Shown here: positions 1 through 8,421 of the stretch, in pieces | Numbering within the stretch: position 1 is the stretch's first letter | Layout: each line of letters opens with the position of its first letter | Origin: Notoacmeibacter sp. MSK16QG-6 | GTDB lineage: Bacteria; Pseudomonadota; Alphaproteobacteria; Rhizobiales; Rhizobiaceae | DNA: 64,000 bases | Direction of reading: 5' to 3' | Assembly: GCF_024158145.1 (NCBI RefSeq) | Contig: NZ_JAMYXM010000007.1 | Span: 51,768-115,767, forward strand | The notes under the pieces: generated by a model | What the model was told of the DNA's origin: nothing | Databases searched by the model: none | The model's input: the letters and a program-made list of their open reading frames with translations, nothing else | Program-made: the position numbers and the translations under genes

Positions 1-29
1 CCTTCGTCCACCTATCCAAGAGCAGCAGG

Positions 30-449
30 TCAGGTCAGCATAAACTGCTGCGCCTGCAGCGTCTGCGCCAGAAACCGCGTATTCGCATCTGGATCGCCAT
101 CGCTATTTGCGAACGCGATATAGTCGAGTTGCACGCGCGCGCCCTCCGACGAAAGGAAGAGACGGAAATAGGCCTGCAGCTCCTCTCGGTTGAGGCAAAG
201 GTCGAGACAGATTTCCGGCAGCTTGTTCCAGCCTAGAACGATGCTCGAACTGTTGCCGAGCGTGATGAAGCCGGGCGTGAAATGAAAATTGGCAGCCTCA
301 TTGACGATCTCCGCCAGGGAGACATGCAGGTCGAGCGCGATGAAGGCCGCGAAATGCACCGGTTCGGCAAGAAGAAGCTCTTCAGCGAAGGGCGCGATTC
401 CCTCGGAGAGGATGGCTTCACGAGCGAGCTTCTGATCAGTGGGCAACAT
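30..449 (-). CDS. Unknown 139-residue protein downstream of flhB
   Basis: I do not recognise this family. The frame is open further upstream, but ATG at 449 is the sensible start: it lies just inside the end of flhB (14-base overlap) and the residues before it are an flhB shadow. The protein (MLPTDQKLAREAIL...) has no signal peptide or membrane segment that I can see, is rich in Leu, Ala and Phe, and reads as a compact alpha/beta cytoplasmic domain (for example PGFITLGNSS and YIAFANSDGD). Position and overlap imply that it is the last gene of the motA-fliM-fliN-fliG-flhB operon and so probably has a flagellar or export role. That role is inferred from context only. Confidence 0.6.
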   Translation of the reverse strand: MLPTDQKLAREAILSEGIAPFAEELLLAEPVHFAAFIALDLHVSLAEIVNEAANFHFTPGFITLGNSSSIVLGWNKLPEICLDLCLNREELQAYFRLFLSSEGARVQLDYIAFANSDGDPDANTRFLAQTLQAQQFMLT

Positions 450-1512
450 GGGTCGATCCCGTATTCTGAATGCTGCGTATGAGAGCGGCGACCGCGCGAT
501 AGAATTCGGCGGGTATGAGACTATCGAGCGGCGCGATGCGGTAGAGCGAACGTGCAAGCGGCACGTCTTCGAAGACAGGCACGCCCGCTTCCTCTGCGAC
601 CCGGCGGATACGCAGCGCGACCTCGTCGGTCCCCTTCGCGACGACGCGCGGGGCGGCGTCCTTCTCGGTATCGTAACGCAGGGCGACCGCGAAATGGGTC
701 GGGTTGGCCACGACCAGAGTTGCATCCGGAACGGCCGCCATCATGCGGCTTCGCGCGCGGGCGCGCGCCACGGCGCGAATACGAGATTTGACCAGCGGAT
801 CGCCTTCCGCCTGTTTGTGCTCTTCCTTCACTTCCTGTTTGGTCATTCGAAGGTCGGCCTTCCATATCGTCTTCGATACGATGAAATCGACCACGCCGAC
901 GATCAGCATGAAAATGAAGAGATAGGCGACAAGCATCTGTGCCGTCTGCCCGGTGCCCGAAAGCGCCCGCATGACGTCCAGATTGATATATGACGGCAGT
1001 TCCAGCAGGCGCGACCGCAGCAGCACGCTGACGAGCAGCGCGGCGAAGAGAAACTTGGCAAGCGACTTGGCGAACTCGATCAAACCGCGCTTGCCGAAAA
1101 TCTTGGTCCAGCCTTTGACTGGCGAAATGGAACTCCATTTCGGCTTGATACGCTGCAGAACCGGACGCGGCGCGTTCTGCACGATAGAGGCCACGATCCC
1201 CGCGCCCATGAGCAACAGAAAAAGCGGCAATAGAAACGCCGCCATTAATGGCATCACGTGCCAGATCAGCCGGCGCAGATCCTCGGCTGAGCCAATCGGA
1301 ACACCCGCAGCATTGTCGACCACATAGGCGAGATCGGCGGCGAACCTGGCGATTGATCCCTGGGCGATCAACAACAGCCAGATCAGCACAACACCCAGAG
1401 AGACGGCCAGGGTGGCTTCTTTGGAAACCGCCGTCTGGCCCTTCTCCAGCGCATCGCGAATCCGCTTTTCGGTCGGATCCTCTGTTTTACTGTCTTTGTC
1501 CTGCTCGCTCAT
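436..1512 (-). CDS. flhB: Flagellar export apparatus substrate-specificity switch FlhB
   Basis: FlhB is an inner-membrane component of the flagellar type III export gate that switches export from rod/hook to filament substrates after self-cleavage. The 358-residue product has the usual length, a charged cytoplasmic N-terminus (SEQDKDSKTEDPTEKRIRDA), four hydrophobic segments between about residues 30 and 215, and a cytoplasmic tail carrying the self-cleavage motif NPTH at residues 270-273 followed by FAVALRYD. It is co-directional with fliG upstream (21-base gap) and overlaps the unknown gene downstream by 14 bases. The partner gate genes flhA and fliR are not in the window. Confidence 0.97.
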   Translation of the reverse strand: MSEQDKDSKTEDPTEKRIRDALEKGQTAVSKEATLAVSLGVVLIWLLLIAQGSIARFAADLAYVVDNAAGVPIGSAEDLRRLIWHVMPLMAAFLLPLFLLLMGAGIVASIVQNAPRPVLQRIKPKWSSISPVKGWTKIFGKRGLIEFAKSLAKFLFAALLVSVLLRSRLLELPSYINLDVMRALSGTGQTAQMLVAYLFIFMLIVGVVDFIVSKTIWKADLRMTKQEVKEEHKQAEGDPLVKSRIRAVARARARSRMMAAVPDATLVVANPTHFAVALRYDTEKDAAPRVVAKGTDEVALRIRRVAEEAGVPVFEDVPLARSLYRIAPLDSLIPAEFYRAVAALIRSIQNTGSTHVAH

Positions 1513-1533
1513 ACCCGATCCGATCCCAAGCGA

Positions 1534-2514
1534 TTAAGCGCTTTGATCCGATGGAAGCGAGAATTCGCCATCGTGAGCACGGCGAAGAATTTCGCTGACG
1601 ATCTTGCGGCGCGCGGCAGCGATGTCGGTATCGCGTATCGGACGAGGCGATGACAGTTCCGCTTCGATCATGCGGCGGTTGCGTTGGCCGACCGCATTCA
1701 GCACACATTCCTTCACCTCGTCGGAAGCGCCTTTGAGCGCCAGCGTCAAAAGCTCCTGATCCATACTGTCAAAGATGCTGGCGAGCGCACTCTCCTCGAG
1801 CCGCGCCACATCGTCGAACCGGAACAGCTTGGATCGAACGGCGGCCAGCCGCTTGGGAGCTACTATGGCCTTTAGATCGTCGAGCAGTTCGTCGAGTTCC
1901 TCGCGCTCAAACTCGTTGAGTGCGGCGGCAACGGCCCCTGCCCGGTCGCCTTCTTCACTCTCGTCGCCGCCAAACGTTTCTTCCAGACGCGCCTCGATCA
2001 TCGTGACGACCACATCGCTTGGCGGTTTCGCGGCGATCATGAAGCCGATAACCTCGCTTCGTTTCTGCCGTTCCAACGTCAGAAGAACCCGAGCGACGAG
2101 CTGATCGGGAAGACGTGACAGCACGAACGCCGTGACCAGTTCGCTTTCCTCGCCCAGAAATTCAGCTAGAGCCTCCGGATCGACCTTGGACAGATGAGCC
2201 CAGATCGAACTGTTGTCATTGTCGGCGCCTCCGCCAAGAAGATCGACCAGCCCGTCTTCGCCAAAGGAATCGGCGAGCATTTCCGCCACTTTGGCATCGA
2301 GTTCGTCGATACCGGCGCCCGAAACGAACGTGTTTTCGAAATCGTGGACGACCTGCGACAGATCTTCTTCCGTCAGGCGCGACATGGTTCGCGCGCACTC
2401 GGCCATATGGCGCAGTTCGTCGGGCTGGAAGTTGCGAATGAACTCCTTGCCGCGTTCCTTGCCCATCGCCATTATGACGGCGATCGCCCGGTGAGTGTCG
2501 ATCATCTGGATCAT
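1534..2514 (-). CDS. fliG: Flagellar motor switch protein FliG
   Basis: FliG is the rotor protein that contacts the stator (MotA) and couples it to the FliM/FliN C-ring. The 326-residue protein aligns with rhizobial FliG: an N-terminal segment (AIAVIMAMGKERGKEF), an armadillo-like middle region (SIWAHLSKVDPEALAEFLGEE) and a C-terminal torque helix region (TLALKGASDEVKECVL...QRNRRMIEAEL) whose charged residues match the family pattern. The middle-domain EHPQ motif of most FliGs is replaced by EESEL, so the protein is fairly divergent. Start: ATG 2514; ATG 2505 is an equally possible alternative. It lies 17 bases after fliN in the motA operon. Confidence 0.95.
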   Translation of the reverse strand: MIQMIDTHRAIAVIMAMGKERGKEFIRNFQPDELRHMAECARTMSRLTEEDLSQVVHDFENTFVSGAGIDELDAKVAEMLADSFGEDGLVDLLGGGADNDNSSIWAHLSKVDPEALAEFLGEESELVTAFVLSRLPDQLVARVLLTLERQKRSEVIGFMIAAKPPSDVVVTMIEARLEETFGGDESEEGDRAGAVAAALNEFEREELDELLDDLKAIVAPKRLAAVRSKLFRFDDVARLEESALASIFDSMDQELLTLALKGASDEVKECVLNAVGQRNRRMIEAELSSPRPIRDTDIAAARRKIVSEILRRAHDGEFSLPSDQSA

Positions 2515-2531
2515 GTCGCTTGCCGGCGCCG

Positions 2532-2915
2532 TCAGGCCTCGTCGCTACCGTCAATGGAGAGGATCTTGAGGCCATAGGCCGTCGGTTCGCCCTCCAGCGC
2601 GATCAATTCCGCCGTGCCGATCTTCGTATCGTTGACCACCAGATCGATGGGCTCGCCGATCATCTTGTTGAGCGACAACACCTGGCCGGGACCGACCCGG
2701 CCGAGTTCGGCCACCGTCATCCCGATCCGCCCGAGAATGACTTCCAGTTCCAGCGGTATGTTCTGAATCGCGATAGGCGAACGCGATTTCGGCGAAGCGG
2801 CCGGCGTTGCCGCATCGGCCTGCGGCAGCTCTTCGCCAAATTCGGAAGCCGCGCCCATCTGGCTCATATGTTCACTCAGTTCGTCCTGAAGACTTTCCAG
2901 TCCCATGGCCTTCAC
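2532..2915 (-). CDS. fliN: Flagellar motor switch protein FliN
   Basis: FliN forms the base of the C-ring together with FliM and binds the export ATPase complex. The 127-residue product has an acidic, variable N-terminus and a SpoA (surface presentation of antigens) domain from about residue 48 to the end: IPLELEVILGRIGMTVAELG, then GQVLSLNKMIGEPIDLVVNDTKIGTAELIALEG. These are the hallmark segments of FliN/YscQ. It is the third gene of motA-fliM-fliN-fliG-flhB, 33 bases after fliM. Confidence 0.96.
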   Translation of the reverse strand: MKAMGLESLQDELSEHMSQMGAASEFGEELPQADAATPAASPKSRSPIAIQNIPLELEVILGRIGMTVAELGRVGPGQVLSLNKMIGEPIDLVVNDTKIGTAELIALEGEPTAYGLKILSIDGSDEA

Positions 2916-2948
2916 CCGTCCCTTCTATAGCGACCGCCGTACCGGCAT

Positions 2949-3854
2949 TCAGTTCGCCGAGTCGTCATTGATCCGTATGCAATAGTGGTCGCCGCTTTTG
3001 CCGACACGCGCCGTTGCCAGAACTTCCTGCCCCACCTGCATGATGCAATTGGAGAAGGCGGCATCGGCCAGCGGAAGCACGCTACCGACTTCCATTTCCT
3101 CGATTTGGCGGTAGGTCAGCATTCCGCCCGACAGACGGATCGTTGCTTCCACTCTGAGGCTGCCGAATTTCGGACCGCCCTCGTCGTGACCGGAGGCCTT
3201 GGCAGCCGCCCCAGCCGCCGCGGCAGGCGGGGCGGCCGGTATGTTGACGGGCAGACGGTCGGCGGGAATCGCCAGTTGCATCATGCTGTCGCGTTCACCG
3301 ACCTTAACGGTGAATTGCATGACAAGCACGCGCTTATCCTTCACCGCCGTCAAGTCCACTTCGGCCGGACGGCAAAGATCGGGAACCCCGATCTCATGTT
3401 TGGTTTCCTTGCCGACCGCAACGATGAGATCGCGCCACAGCATATCGCAGATCGACTGTTCGATGCGGGTCAGCGGTTTGTCGCCCTTGTCCGCATTCGC
3501 CGAGACGGTGCCGCCGAGAAGCAGTGTCGCGACATCGCGAACAGACTGCATTTCCATCGTAGCCAGCAGAGCCGGCGTCTGTTCGTCCTCCACACCGGTC
3601 ATGCAGCGAACCATCAGCCCCTGTCCGGGCTGCTCGGCGTGCCACGCACCCAGCTCGGTGCGCGTGGCGCTTTCGAAGTGGAACTTGGCAAGGCCGGCAA
3701 TGTCCGGTCCGAGATCGCCGCTCATCCGCTGCGCCAGGCTTCGGCCGAGCCGCTCGTCCTGATCCGACGTGTCACGCGCGACGGTTGTCCGCGCCTGCAG
3801 CGCTTCGACGAAACGGGACAGGCTTTCCGGTTTGCTCAGCGTGTTGACGCTCAT
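2949..3854 (-). CDS. fliM: Flagellar motor switch protein FliM
   Basis: FliM links FliG to FliN and is the docking site for phospho-CheY. The 301-residue protein has a diverged CheC-like middle domain (about residues 50-210), an Ala/Pro-rich linker (NIPAAPPAAAAGAAAK) and a C-terminal SpoA domain (LRVEATIRLSGGMLTYRQIEEMEVGSVLPL) from about residue 225. I see no canonical LSQxEIDALL CheY-binding peptide; the N-terminus begins MSVNTLSKPESLSRFVEAL. The ATG overlaps the motA stop by 4 bases (ATGA), and fliN follows after 33 bases. Confidence 0.94.
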   Translation of the reverse strand: MSVNTLSKPESLSRFVEALQARTTVARDTSDQDERLGRSLAQRMSGDLGPDIAGLAKFHFESATRTELGAWHAEQPGQGLMVRCMTGVEDEQTPALLATMEMQSVRDVATLLLGGTVSANADKGDKPLTRIEQSICDMLWRDLIVAVGKETKHEIGVPDLCRPAEVDLTAVKDKRVLVMQFTVKVGERDSMMQLAIPADRLPVNIPAAPPAAAAGAAAKASGHDEGGPKFGSLRVEATIRLSGGMLTYRQIEEMEVGSVLPLADAAFSNCIMQVGQEVLATARVGKSGDHYCIRINDDSAN

Positions 3855-4714
3855 GCGATGACTCCTGCGGTAACGGTCGCTTCTTCGACCGCGTTGATGG
3901 AAGGACGATCATGCGCCGAGATCGCCTTGCGGCCGAACTCGAGCGCGACTTGCGGCACCGAACCGTTCATGTGCGCGATCAAAGTCTGCTTGGCGACGAA
4001 ATATTTGCGCATGTTCTTCTCGCGAAGCAGCTTCACCTTGGCGGCAATCGGTCCCACCACGGCGTATGAGGCGAAGATGCCGAAGAATGTGCCGACCAGC
4101 GCCGCGCCGATCAGTCCGCCGAGCACTTCCGGCGTGGAATTGATCTTACCCATTGCCTTGACCACGCCGAGGACGGCGGCGACGATACCGAGAGCGGGCA
4201 GGCCGTCCGCCACTGCCTGAAGCGCGTAATATCCCTTGAGAGCATCGTGCCGGACGGTGTGGATTTCCTCTTCCATCAACGCCTCGACCTCGTGGGGGCG
4301 GGCGTTGCCGACCATCATAAGCCGCATATAATCGCAGATGAAATTACGGAATTCGACATTCTTCTGGATTGTCGGGTAGGCCTCGAAGATCGGGCTGCTA
4401 TCCGGATTGTCGATATGATTTTCGAATTCGCTCTTCGGCCGGTCCTTCAACTGCCGCAGAAGCGTGTAGAGCAGGCTCAGCATATCGAGATAGTCCTGCT
4501 CCTTCGGCGCCTTGCCCTTCATTGCTTCCATCAGGCTTCTGCCGGTGTCTTTGACGACCGCCATCGGATTGGCCATCAGAAACGTTCCGAGCGCCGCCCC
4601 GCCAATAATGACGTACTCCCAGGGCTGAACCAGCACCTGCACATGGCCGCCCATGGCCATATAGCCGCCAATAACGCAGCCGAGCGTAACGATAATACCG
4701 AGTATGACACCCAA
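3851..4714 (-). CDS. motA: Flagellar stator protein MotA (TTG start)
   Basis: MotA is the proton-channel stator subunit that pushes on FliG. The open frame runs far upstream, but the start must be TTG 4714: the protein then begins MGVILGIIVTLGCVIGGYMAMGGH as in rhizobial MotA, a GGAG sits 7 bases upstream, and the two essential prolines fall at residues 173 (DGLPALGIV) and 222 (VVGPIAAKV), the same numbers as in E. coli MotA. It has four membrane segments and a large cytoplasmic loop, 287 residues in all. It is the first gene of the minus-strand operon; its stop overlaps the fliM ATG. A CGCAAG-N7-TTCTAG box lies 41 bases upstream of the start codon. Confidence 0.96.
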   Translation of the reverse strand: MGVILGIIVTLGCVIGGYMAMGGHVQVLVQPWEYVIIGGAALGTFLMANPMAVVKDTGRSLMEAMKGKAPKEQDYLDMLSLLYTLLRQLKDRPKSEFENHIDNPDSSPIFEAYPTIQKNVEFRNFICDYMRLMMVGNARPHEVEALMEEEIHTVRHDALKGYYALQAVADGLPALGIVAAVLGVVKAMGKINSTPEVLGGLIGAALVGTFFGIFASYAVVGPIAAKVKLLREKNMRKYFVAKQTLIAHMNGSVPQVALEFGRKAISAHDRPSINAVEEATVTAGVIA

Positions 4715-4755
4715 GGTTTTTCTCCATCGACGGCATGGAACCGTTCGCTGGCAAG

Positions 4756-4774
4756 CTAGAAGACATTCCTTGCG
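4756..4774 (-). promoter_or_regulatory. CGCAAG-N7-TTCTAG box upstream of motA operon
   Basis: On the minus strand the sequence reads CGCAAG, seven bases, TTCTAG, ending 41 bases before the motA TTG. The same two half-elements with the same 7-base gap precede DUF1217, flgB, fliF and flgE. It faces the DUF1217 copy across a short divergent intergenic region. It is proposed as a flagellar promoter or activator site; the assignment rests on recurrence only. Confidence 0.55.
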
Positions 4775-4851
4775 CCGGGCTGGACGGAGGGAAGGTTTGA
4801 CCACGCCGTCAGGAATAGGATCGGCGGCGGCTTCTTGCGGCGTCAGGCTCG

Positions 4852-4870
4852 CGCAAGGCGGGCCGCCGAT
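4852..4870 (+). promoter_or_regulatory. CGCAAG-N7-GCCGAT box upstream of DUF1217-flgF-fliI
   Basis: This is the same spaced element as at motA, flgB, fliF and flgE, here CGCAAG, seven bases, GCCGAT, ending 51 bases before the ATG at 4922. The second half is the most divergent of the five and resembles the -10 element (GCCGATAA) of sigma-28 promoters, but the other four copies do not fit that consensus. Confidence 0.5.
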
Positions 4871-4921
4871 ATTCCCGGCAAAGACGCCCGCTGGCGGCGT
4901 CCGCCTTAAGGAAATGCGATC

Positions 4922-5689
4922 ATGCTCAGCACATATGCGGCTTATCAGCTGACGACGCAGAACATCGACCGCTCGCTGACCATCGTCAAAAGCGACCCCA
5001 TGGTCGAACGCGAAACGGCCTACTACCTGGAAAATGTCGGCAATATCAAAACGGCGGAAGACTTCGTCAACGATTCCCGAATCTTCCAATACGCCATGAA
5101 AGCCTTCGGCCTGGAGGATATGTCCTACGCCAAAGCCTTCATGCTCAAGGTACTCAAGGAAGGCACCGACGAAAGCACCGCTTTTGCCAATCGGCTGGCC
5201 GATAAGCGCTATGTCGACTTCGCCGAAACCTTCAATTTCAGCCGCCACGGCGAGACCGCCACGACATTCACCAAGGCGCAGAAGGGCACGGTCGATCTCT
5301 ATATGCGCCAGACGCTGGAGGAGAACGAGGGCGCCAAGAACGAAGCGGTGCGGCTGGCGATGTATTTCGAAAGAAAGGCCCCCGATCTGGAGAGCGTGAC
5401 AGGCATTCTTGCCGATTCAGCGATGTCCACGGTGGTGCGCACAATTCTCGGCCTGCCGGAGAGTACGGCGATGCTCGACATCGACAAGCAAATCGAAATG
5501 CTCGAGGACCGCATCGACATCACCGATTTTCAGGATCCCGACAAGCTTGCCGGCATGATCGAGCGGTTCTCCGCCATGTGGGATATGGAAAACGGCAGTT
5601 CGACCGCCGAATCCCAGGTTGGCCTGCTCTTCAGCGGCTCCACCCAGACCCTTTCTGCCGACATGCTGATGTCGCTTCTTGCCAGGTAA
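4922..5689 (+). CDS. DUF1217 flagellar-cluster protein
   Basis: This 255-residue, mostly helical protein has the DUF1217 pattern, which I recognise from rhizobial flagellar clusters where the gene lies next to flgF: YAAYQLTTQNIDRSL at the N-terminus, repeated short helices such as DSRIFQYAMKAFGLEDMSYAKAF, and a C-terminal segment ending MLMSLLAR. It lacks a signal peptide. The family is tied to flagella by gene context, and its molecular role is not known to me. It heads the DUF1217-flgF-fliI-orf209 unit, 51 bases after the 19-base flagellar box, and flgF follows after 17 bases. Confidence 0.88.
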   Translation: MLSTYAAYQLTTQNIDRSLTIVKSDPMVERETAYYLENVGNIKTAEDFVNDSRIFQYAMKAFGLEDMSYAKAFMLKVLKEGTDESTAFANRLADKRYVDFAETFNFSRHGETATTFTKAQKGTVDLYMRQTLEENEGAKNEAVRLAMYFERKAPDLESVTGILADSAMSTVVRTILGLPESTAMLDIDKQIEMLEDRIDITDFQDPDKLAGMIERFSAMWDMENGSSTAESQVGLLFSGSTQTLSADMLMSLLAR

Positions 5690-5706
5690 CAGCGGATGAA
5701 GCTCTC

Positions 5707-6429
5707 ATGAAGGAAAGCCTGCAGATCGGCCTTTCGGCCCAGATGGCGATCGAAAAGCGTATGGAAACGCTTGCCGACAATGTCGCCAATGTGAACACGG
5801 TCGGCTTTCGCGCCACCCGCATGCGCTTCGAAGAAGCGCTCAGCAAGACGGAGACGGGCGAAAATTCGTTCGTGAAGGAAGGCGGCACGTTCGTGGATAC
5901 GCGCAACGGCGCTCTCACAGAAACCGGCAATTCATTCGATTTTGCCATCCGCGGCGATGGGTGGTTCGGCATCCAGTCCGATCAGGGGCTGGTTCTCACT
6001 CGCGACGGACGCTTCACGGTCAGCAATGACGGCGAACTGCAGACGCTGAACGGCCATCCCGTCGTCGACGCAGGCGGCGCGCCGATCCGGATCGATGGCG
6101 CAGCCGGTCCGGTTGAAGCCGGCCAGGATGGCGTGCTTTACCAGAACGGTCGCATCGCTGGTTCGCTCGGCCTTTTCTCGTATGATCCAACGGGAGAAGT
6201 CGGCCGTGCCGAAGGCTCGGCGATCATTCCGGCTTCCGCACCAGAACCGATCGTTGATCGGAACGATGCCGGTGTGGTGCAGGGCTTCATTGAAGAATCC
6301 AATGTCGATCCCATCCGGGAAATGACGCAGCTCATTTCTCTTCAGCGGCGTTTCGAATCGGTCAACAGCCTGATGACCCGCACGACAGACAAAACCGATG
6401 ATGCCGTGAAGTTCCTGGGTGGCCGATGA
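5707..6429 (+). CDS. flgF: Flagellar proximal rod protein FlgF
   Basis: FlgF is a rod subunit exported through the flagellar type III gate. The open frame extends upstream, but ATG 5707 gives the correct family N-terminus (MKESLQIGLSAQMAIEKRMETLADNVANVNTVGFRATR) with the flagellar basal-body rod motif at residues 22-37. The 240-residue protein ends with the conserved FlgF/FlgG/FlgE tail (EESNVDPIREMTQLISLQRRFESVNSLM). The middle part (GDGWFGIQSDQGLVLTRDGRF) is the D1 hook/rod domain. Its stop overlaps the fliI start by 4 bases. Confidence 0.96.
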   Translation: MKESLQIGLSAQMAIEKRMETLADNVANVNTVGFRATRMRFEEALSKTETGENSFVKEGGTFVDTRNGALTETGNSFDFAIRGDGWFGIQSDQGLVLTRDGRFTVSNDGELQTLNGHPVVDAGGAPIRIDGAAGPVEAGQDGVLYQNGRIAGSLGLFSYDPTGEVGRAEGSAIIPASAPEPIVDRNDAGVVQGFIEESNVDPIREMTQLISLQRRFESVNSLMTRTTDKTDDAVKFLGGR

Positions 6430-7862
6430 CCGGCCAGTCTCGCCTGCAGGCGCTTGCCGCCTTTGCCGCCGATGCGGCTCCCATAACGCGGGAGGCCGGG
6501 CGAGTGGTCGCTATCGCCTCGGGCCAATTACGGCTGCGCGGCCTTGGCAAGAGCGTCAGCCTCGGCGAGTGCCTCATCTGCCAGACTCAGGACGGACCGG
6601 TCCCACTTCAGGTCGTGCGTATCGACAATGCCGATATCCGCGCCGCACCGTTTCACGATGGCTATAGGATCAGACGGGACGATATTGTCCTGCGCATCCC
6701 GCCACAGACCGGTCGGCCGGCGGAGAGTTGGAAAGGCCGTGTTCTGGATGGCCTCGGCACGGCCATCGATGGCCAGTCGATCATTGTGCCTGAAACGGCC
6801 ACCGCGCCTGCGGCGCATGTGCCCCGGCATCAACAACGCATTCTTTCAGCCTGTCGCGTCGACGAAGCCTTTCGTACCGGCGTTGCGGCCATCGATGTGT
6901 TCACCCCGCTCTGTTACGGCCAGCGACTCGGCATCTTCGCCGGTTCGGGCGTCGGTAAATCGACGCTTTTGTCGATGCTCGCCAATTCCGGCGCGTTCGA
7001 TGTCGTGGTGATTGGACTGATCGGTGAACGAACGCGTGAAGCGCGTGAATTCATGCATGAGACCCTTGGGGAAGAAGCGCGGAAAAAAGCGATCACCATC
7101 GTCGCAACGAGTGACGAAACGGCCCTGATGCGCGCCCGAGCCGCCGAACTGACGATGACCACGGCGGAGTGGTATCGCGATCAGGGCAAACGCGTTCTTG
7201 TCCTGTTTGATTCGGTGACACGCTACGCCCACGCCTTGCGCGAGGTGGGAATCGCTCTTGGGGAAGCCCCGATTGCGCGCGGGTACCCGCCAAGCGTCTT
7301 CGCCGCACTGCCGAAATTGATGGAACGCGGTGGCCCGGCGCTGGACGGCAATGGCGGCTCCATCACCATGATCGCGACAGTTCTTGTCGATGGCGACGAA
7401 CATAACGAACCGATTGGCGATACATTGCGTGGCATACTCGACGGTCATGTCGTTCTGTCACGCGCCATTGCGGCAGAAGGCCGTTATCCGCCAGTCGACG
7501 TCACGCAATCGCTGTCGCGGCTGGCGCTGCGTGCGTGGACCGATGAACACCGTCTCTTCGTTTCCGAGCTGCGGGCGCTGATTGCCCGATACGAGGAAAC
7601 ACAGGATCTGCGCCTGCTCGGCGGCTGGCGGCCCGGAGCCGATCCTTTCTTAGACAAGGCGGTGCAGATGGTGCCGGTCATTTACGACACCATTCGCCAG
7701 AGCCCTGGCGACACAGGACCAAACGATCCTTTCGATCTCATAGCCCGGCGCTTGAAAGCCGTTTCAGCAGTGAAAACAGAGGACCCCCAGAATGTTTTCT
7801 CGACAGCGAAAGGCCAAAGCGCCTCGGCGTTCGGAGCGAGCTCTGCTCTCATGGCTGGGTGA
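6426..7862 (+). CDS. fliI: Flagellum-specific ATPase FliI
   Basis: FliI is the ATPase of the flagellar type III export apparatus, homologous to the F1 beta subunit. The 478-residue product has Walker A GSGVGKST at residues 173-180, the FliI signature VIGLIGERTREAREF, Walker B VLVLFDS with Asp262, and the PPSVFAALPKLMERGG segment typical of the family. Start ATG 6426 overlaps the flgF stop (ATGA). The last 71 bases overlap the next gene. Its regulator FliH is not adjacent; the best FliH candidate in this window is the gene after fliF. Confidence 0.97.
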   Translation: MTGQSRLQALAAFAADAAPITREAGRVVAIASGQLRLRGLGKSVSLGECLICQTQDGPVPLQVVRIDNADIRAAPFHDGYRIRRDDIVLRIPPQTGRPAESWKGRVLDGLGTAIDGQSIIVPETATAPAAHVPRHQQRILSACRVDEAFRTGVAAIDVFTPLCYGQRLGIFAGSGVGKSTLLSMLANSGAFDVVVIGLIGERTREAREFMHETLGEEARKKAITIVATSDETALMRARAAELTMTTAEWYRDQGKRVLVLFDSVTRYAHALREVGIALGEAPIARGYPPSVFAALPKLMERGGPALDGNGGSITMIATVLVDGDEHNEPIGDTLRGILDGHVVLSRAIAAEGRYPPVDVTQSLSRLALRAWTDEHRLFVSELRALIARYEETQDLRLLGGWRPGADPFLDKAVQMVPVIYDTIRQSPGDTGPNDPFDLIARRLKAVSAVKTEDPQNVFSTAKGQSASAFGASSALMAG

Positions 7863-8421
7863 CGGGCTGCTTGCGCTGAGCGGCACCGGCGTCGCGGCGG
7901 CTGCGGCATCGCTGCCGTTTTTCGTCGCCGCCAATCCAGACCGTTTCGGCCCGCCGGAAATGCAATACGACCGGGTCGTCATCGATCTTGCCGAAGCCGG
8001 ACCGATCAAGGAAGGCTCGAGTAGCGACCTGAACCAGCGCGCCATTATCGCCACACCTTATGACGACGTCTCCGTCGGTACGGTCATCCCCTCCGAAGCC
8101 GCCAAGGAATTTATCGAATCCGAACGAAAGCGGACGCCATTTTCGCCGTTTCGCACATCCAACGCATTTGGCGACTGGCAGCGTGACCGGGTCGTATCCG
8201 GGCGACGCGCGCTGGCGGTTCATAACGGACGCGCCGCCATTGTCGACGGCGGCACCGTCCGGATGATCCGAAAAGGCTCGATACTGGCTGACGGAAAGCA
8301 TATCAGTTCGGTTCGAGGAAAACGCAAAGAGGTCGTTCTTGTCTTCGAGGATGGGAGCCTGGAGCGATTGCAGATCGCGCCCGATCCCATGGCCGGCACG
8401 GCGCAAGCTACACGCAAGTAA
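7792..8421 (+). CDS. Conserved flagellar-cluster membrane protein between fliI and flgB
   Basis: This 209-residue protein has a basic N-terminus (MFSRQRKAKAPRRSER), one likely membrane span at about residues 24-45 (WLGDGLLALSGTGVAAAAASLPFFVAA), and a periplasmic or export-facing remainder with a small beta-rich end (HNGRAAIVDGGTVRMIRKGSIL...VVLVFEDGSLERLQIA). Rhizobial clusters carry an uncharacterised gene of similar size between fliI and flgB, so I infer orthology by position. ATG 7792 gives a 71-base overlap with fliI; no later in-frame start keeps the membrane span. The family role is unknown. Confidence 0.75.
   Translation: MFSRQRKAKAPRRSERALLSWLGDGLLALSGTGVAAAAASLPFFVAANPDRFGPPEMQYDRVVIDLAEAGPIKEGSSSDLNQRAIIATPYDDVSVGTVIPSEAAKEFIESERKRTPFSPFRTSNAFGDWQRDRVVSGRRALAVHNGRAAIVDGGTVRMIRKGSILADGKHISSVRGKRKEVVLVFEDGSLERLQIAPDPMAGTAQATRK

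Noticed and set aside
2985..4220. 411-residue open frame on the plus strand over fliM/motA
   Set aside because: Antisense to fliM and motA; no recognisable domain, and both real genes have full motif support.
4865..4870. GCCGAT as a sigma-28 -10 element
   Set aside because: Only this copy of the five boxes fits. The others read GCCTAG, TTCTAG or TCCTAC, there is no TAAA at the right spacing, and rhizobial flagellar systems are not known to use FliA.
4715..5248. Extended MotA reading (465 residues)
   Set aside because: The upstream part lies over the divergent DUF1217 gene and its promoter box. TTG 4714 has a proper ribosome site and puts the two key prolines at residues 173 and 222.
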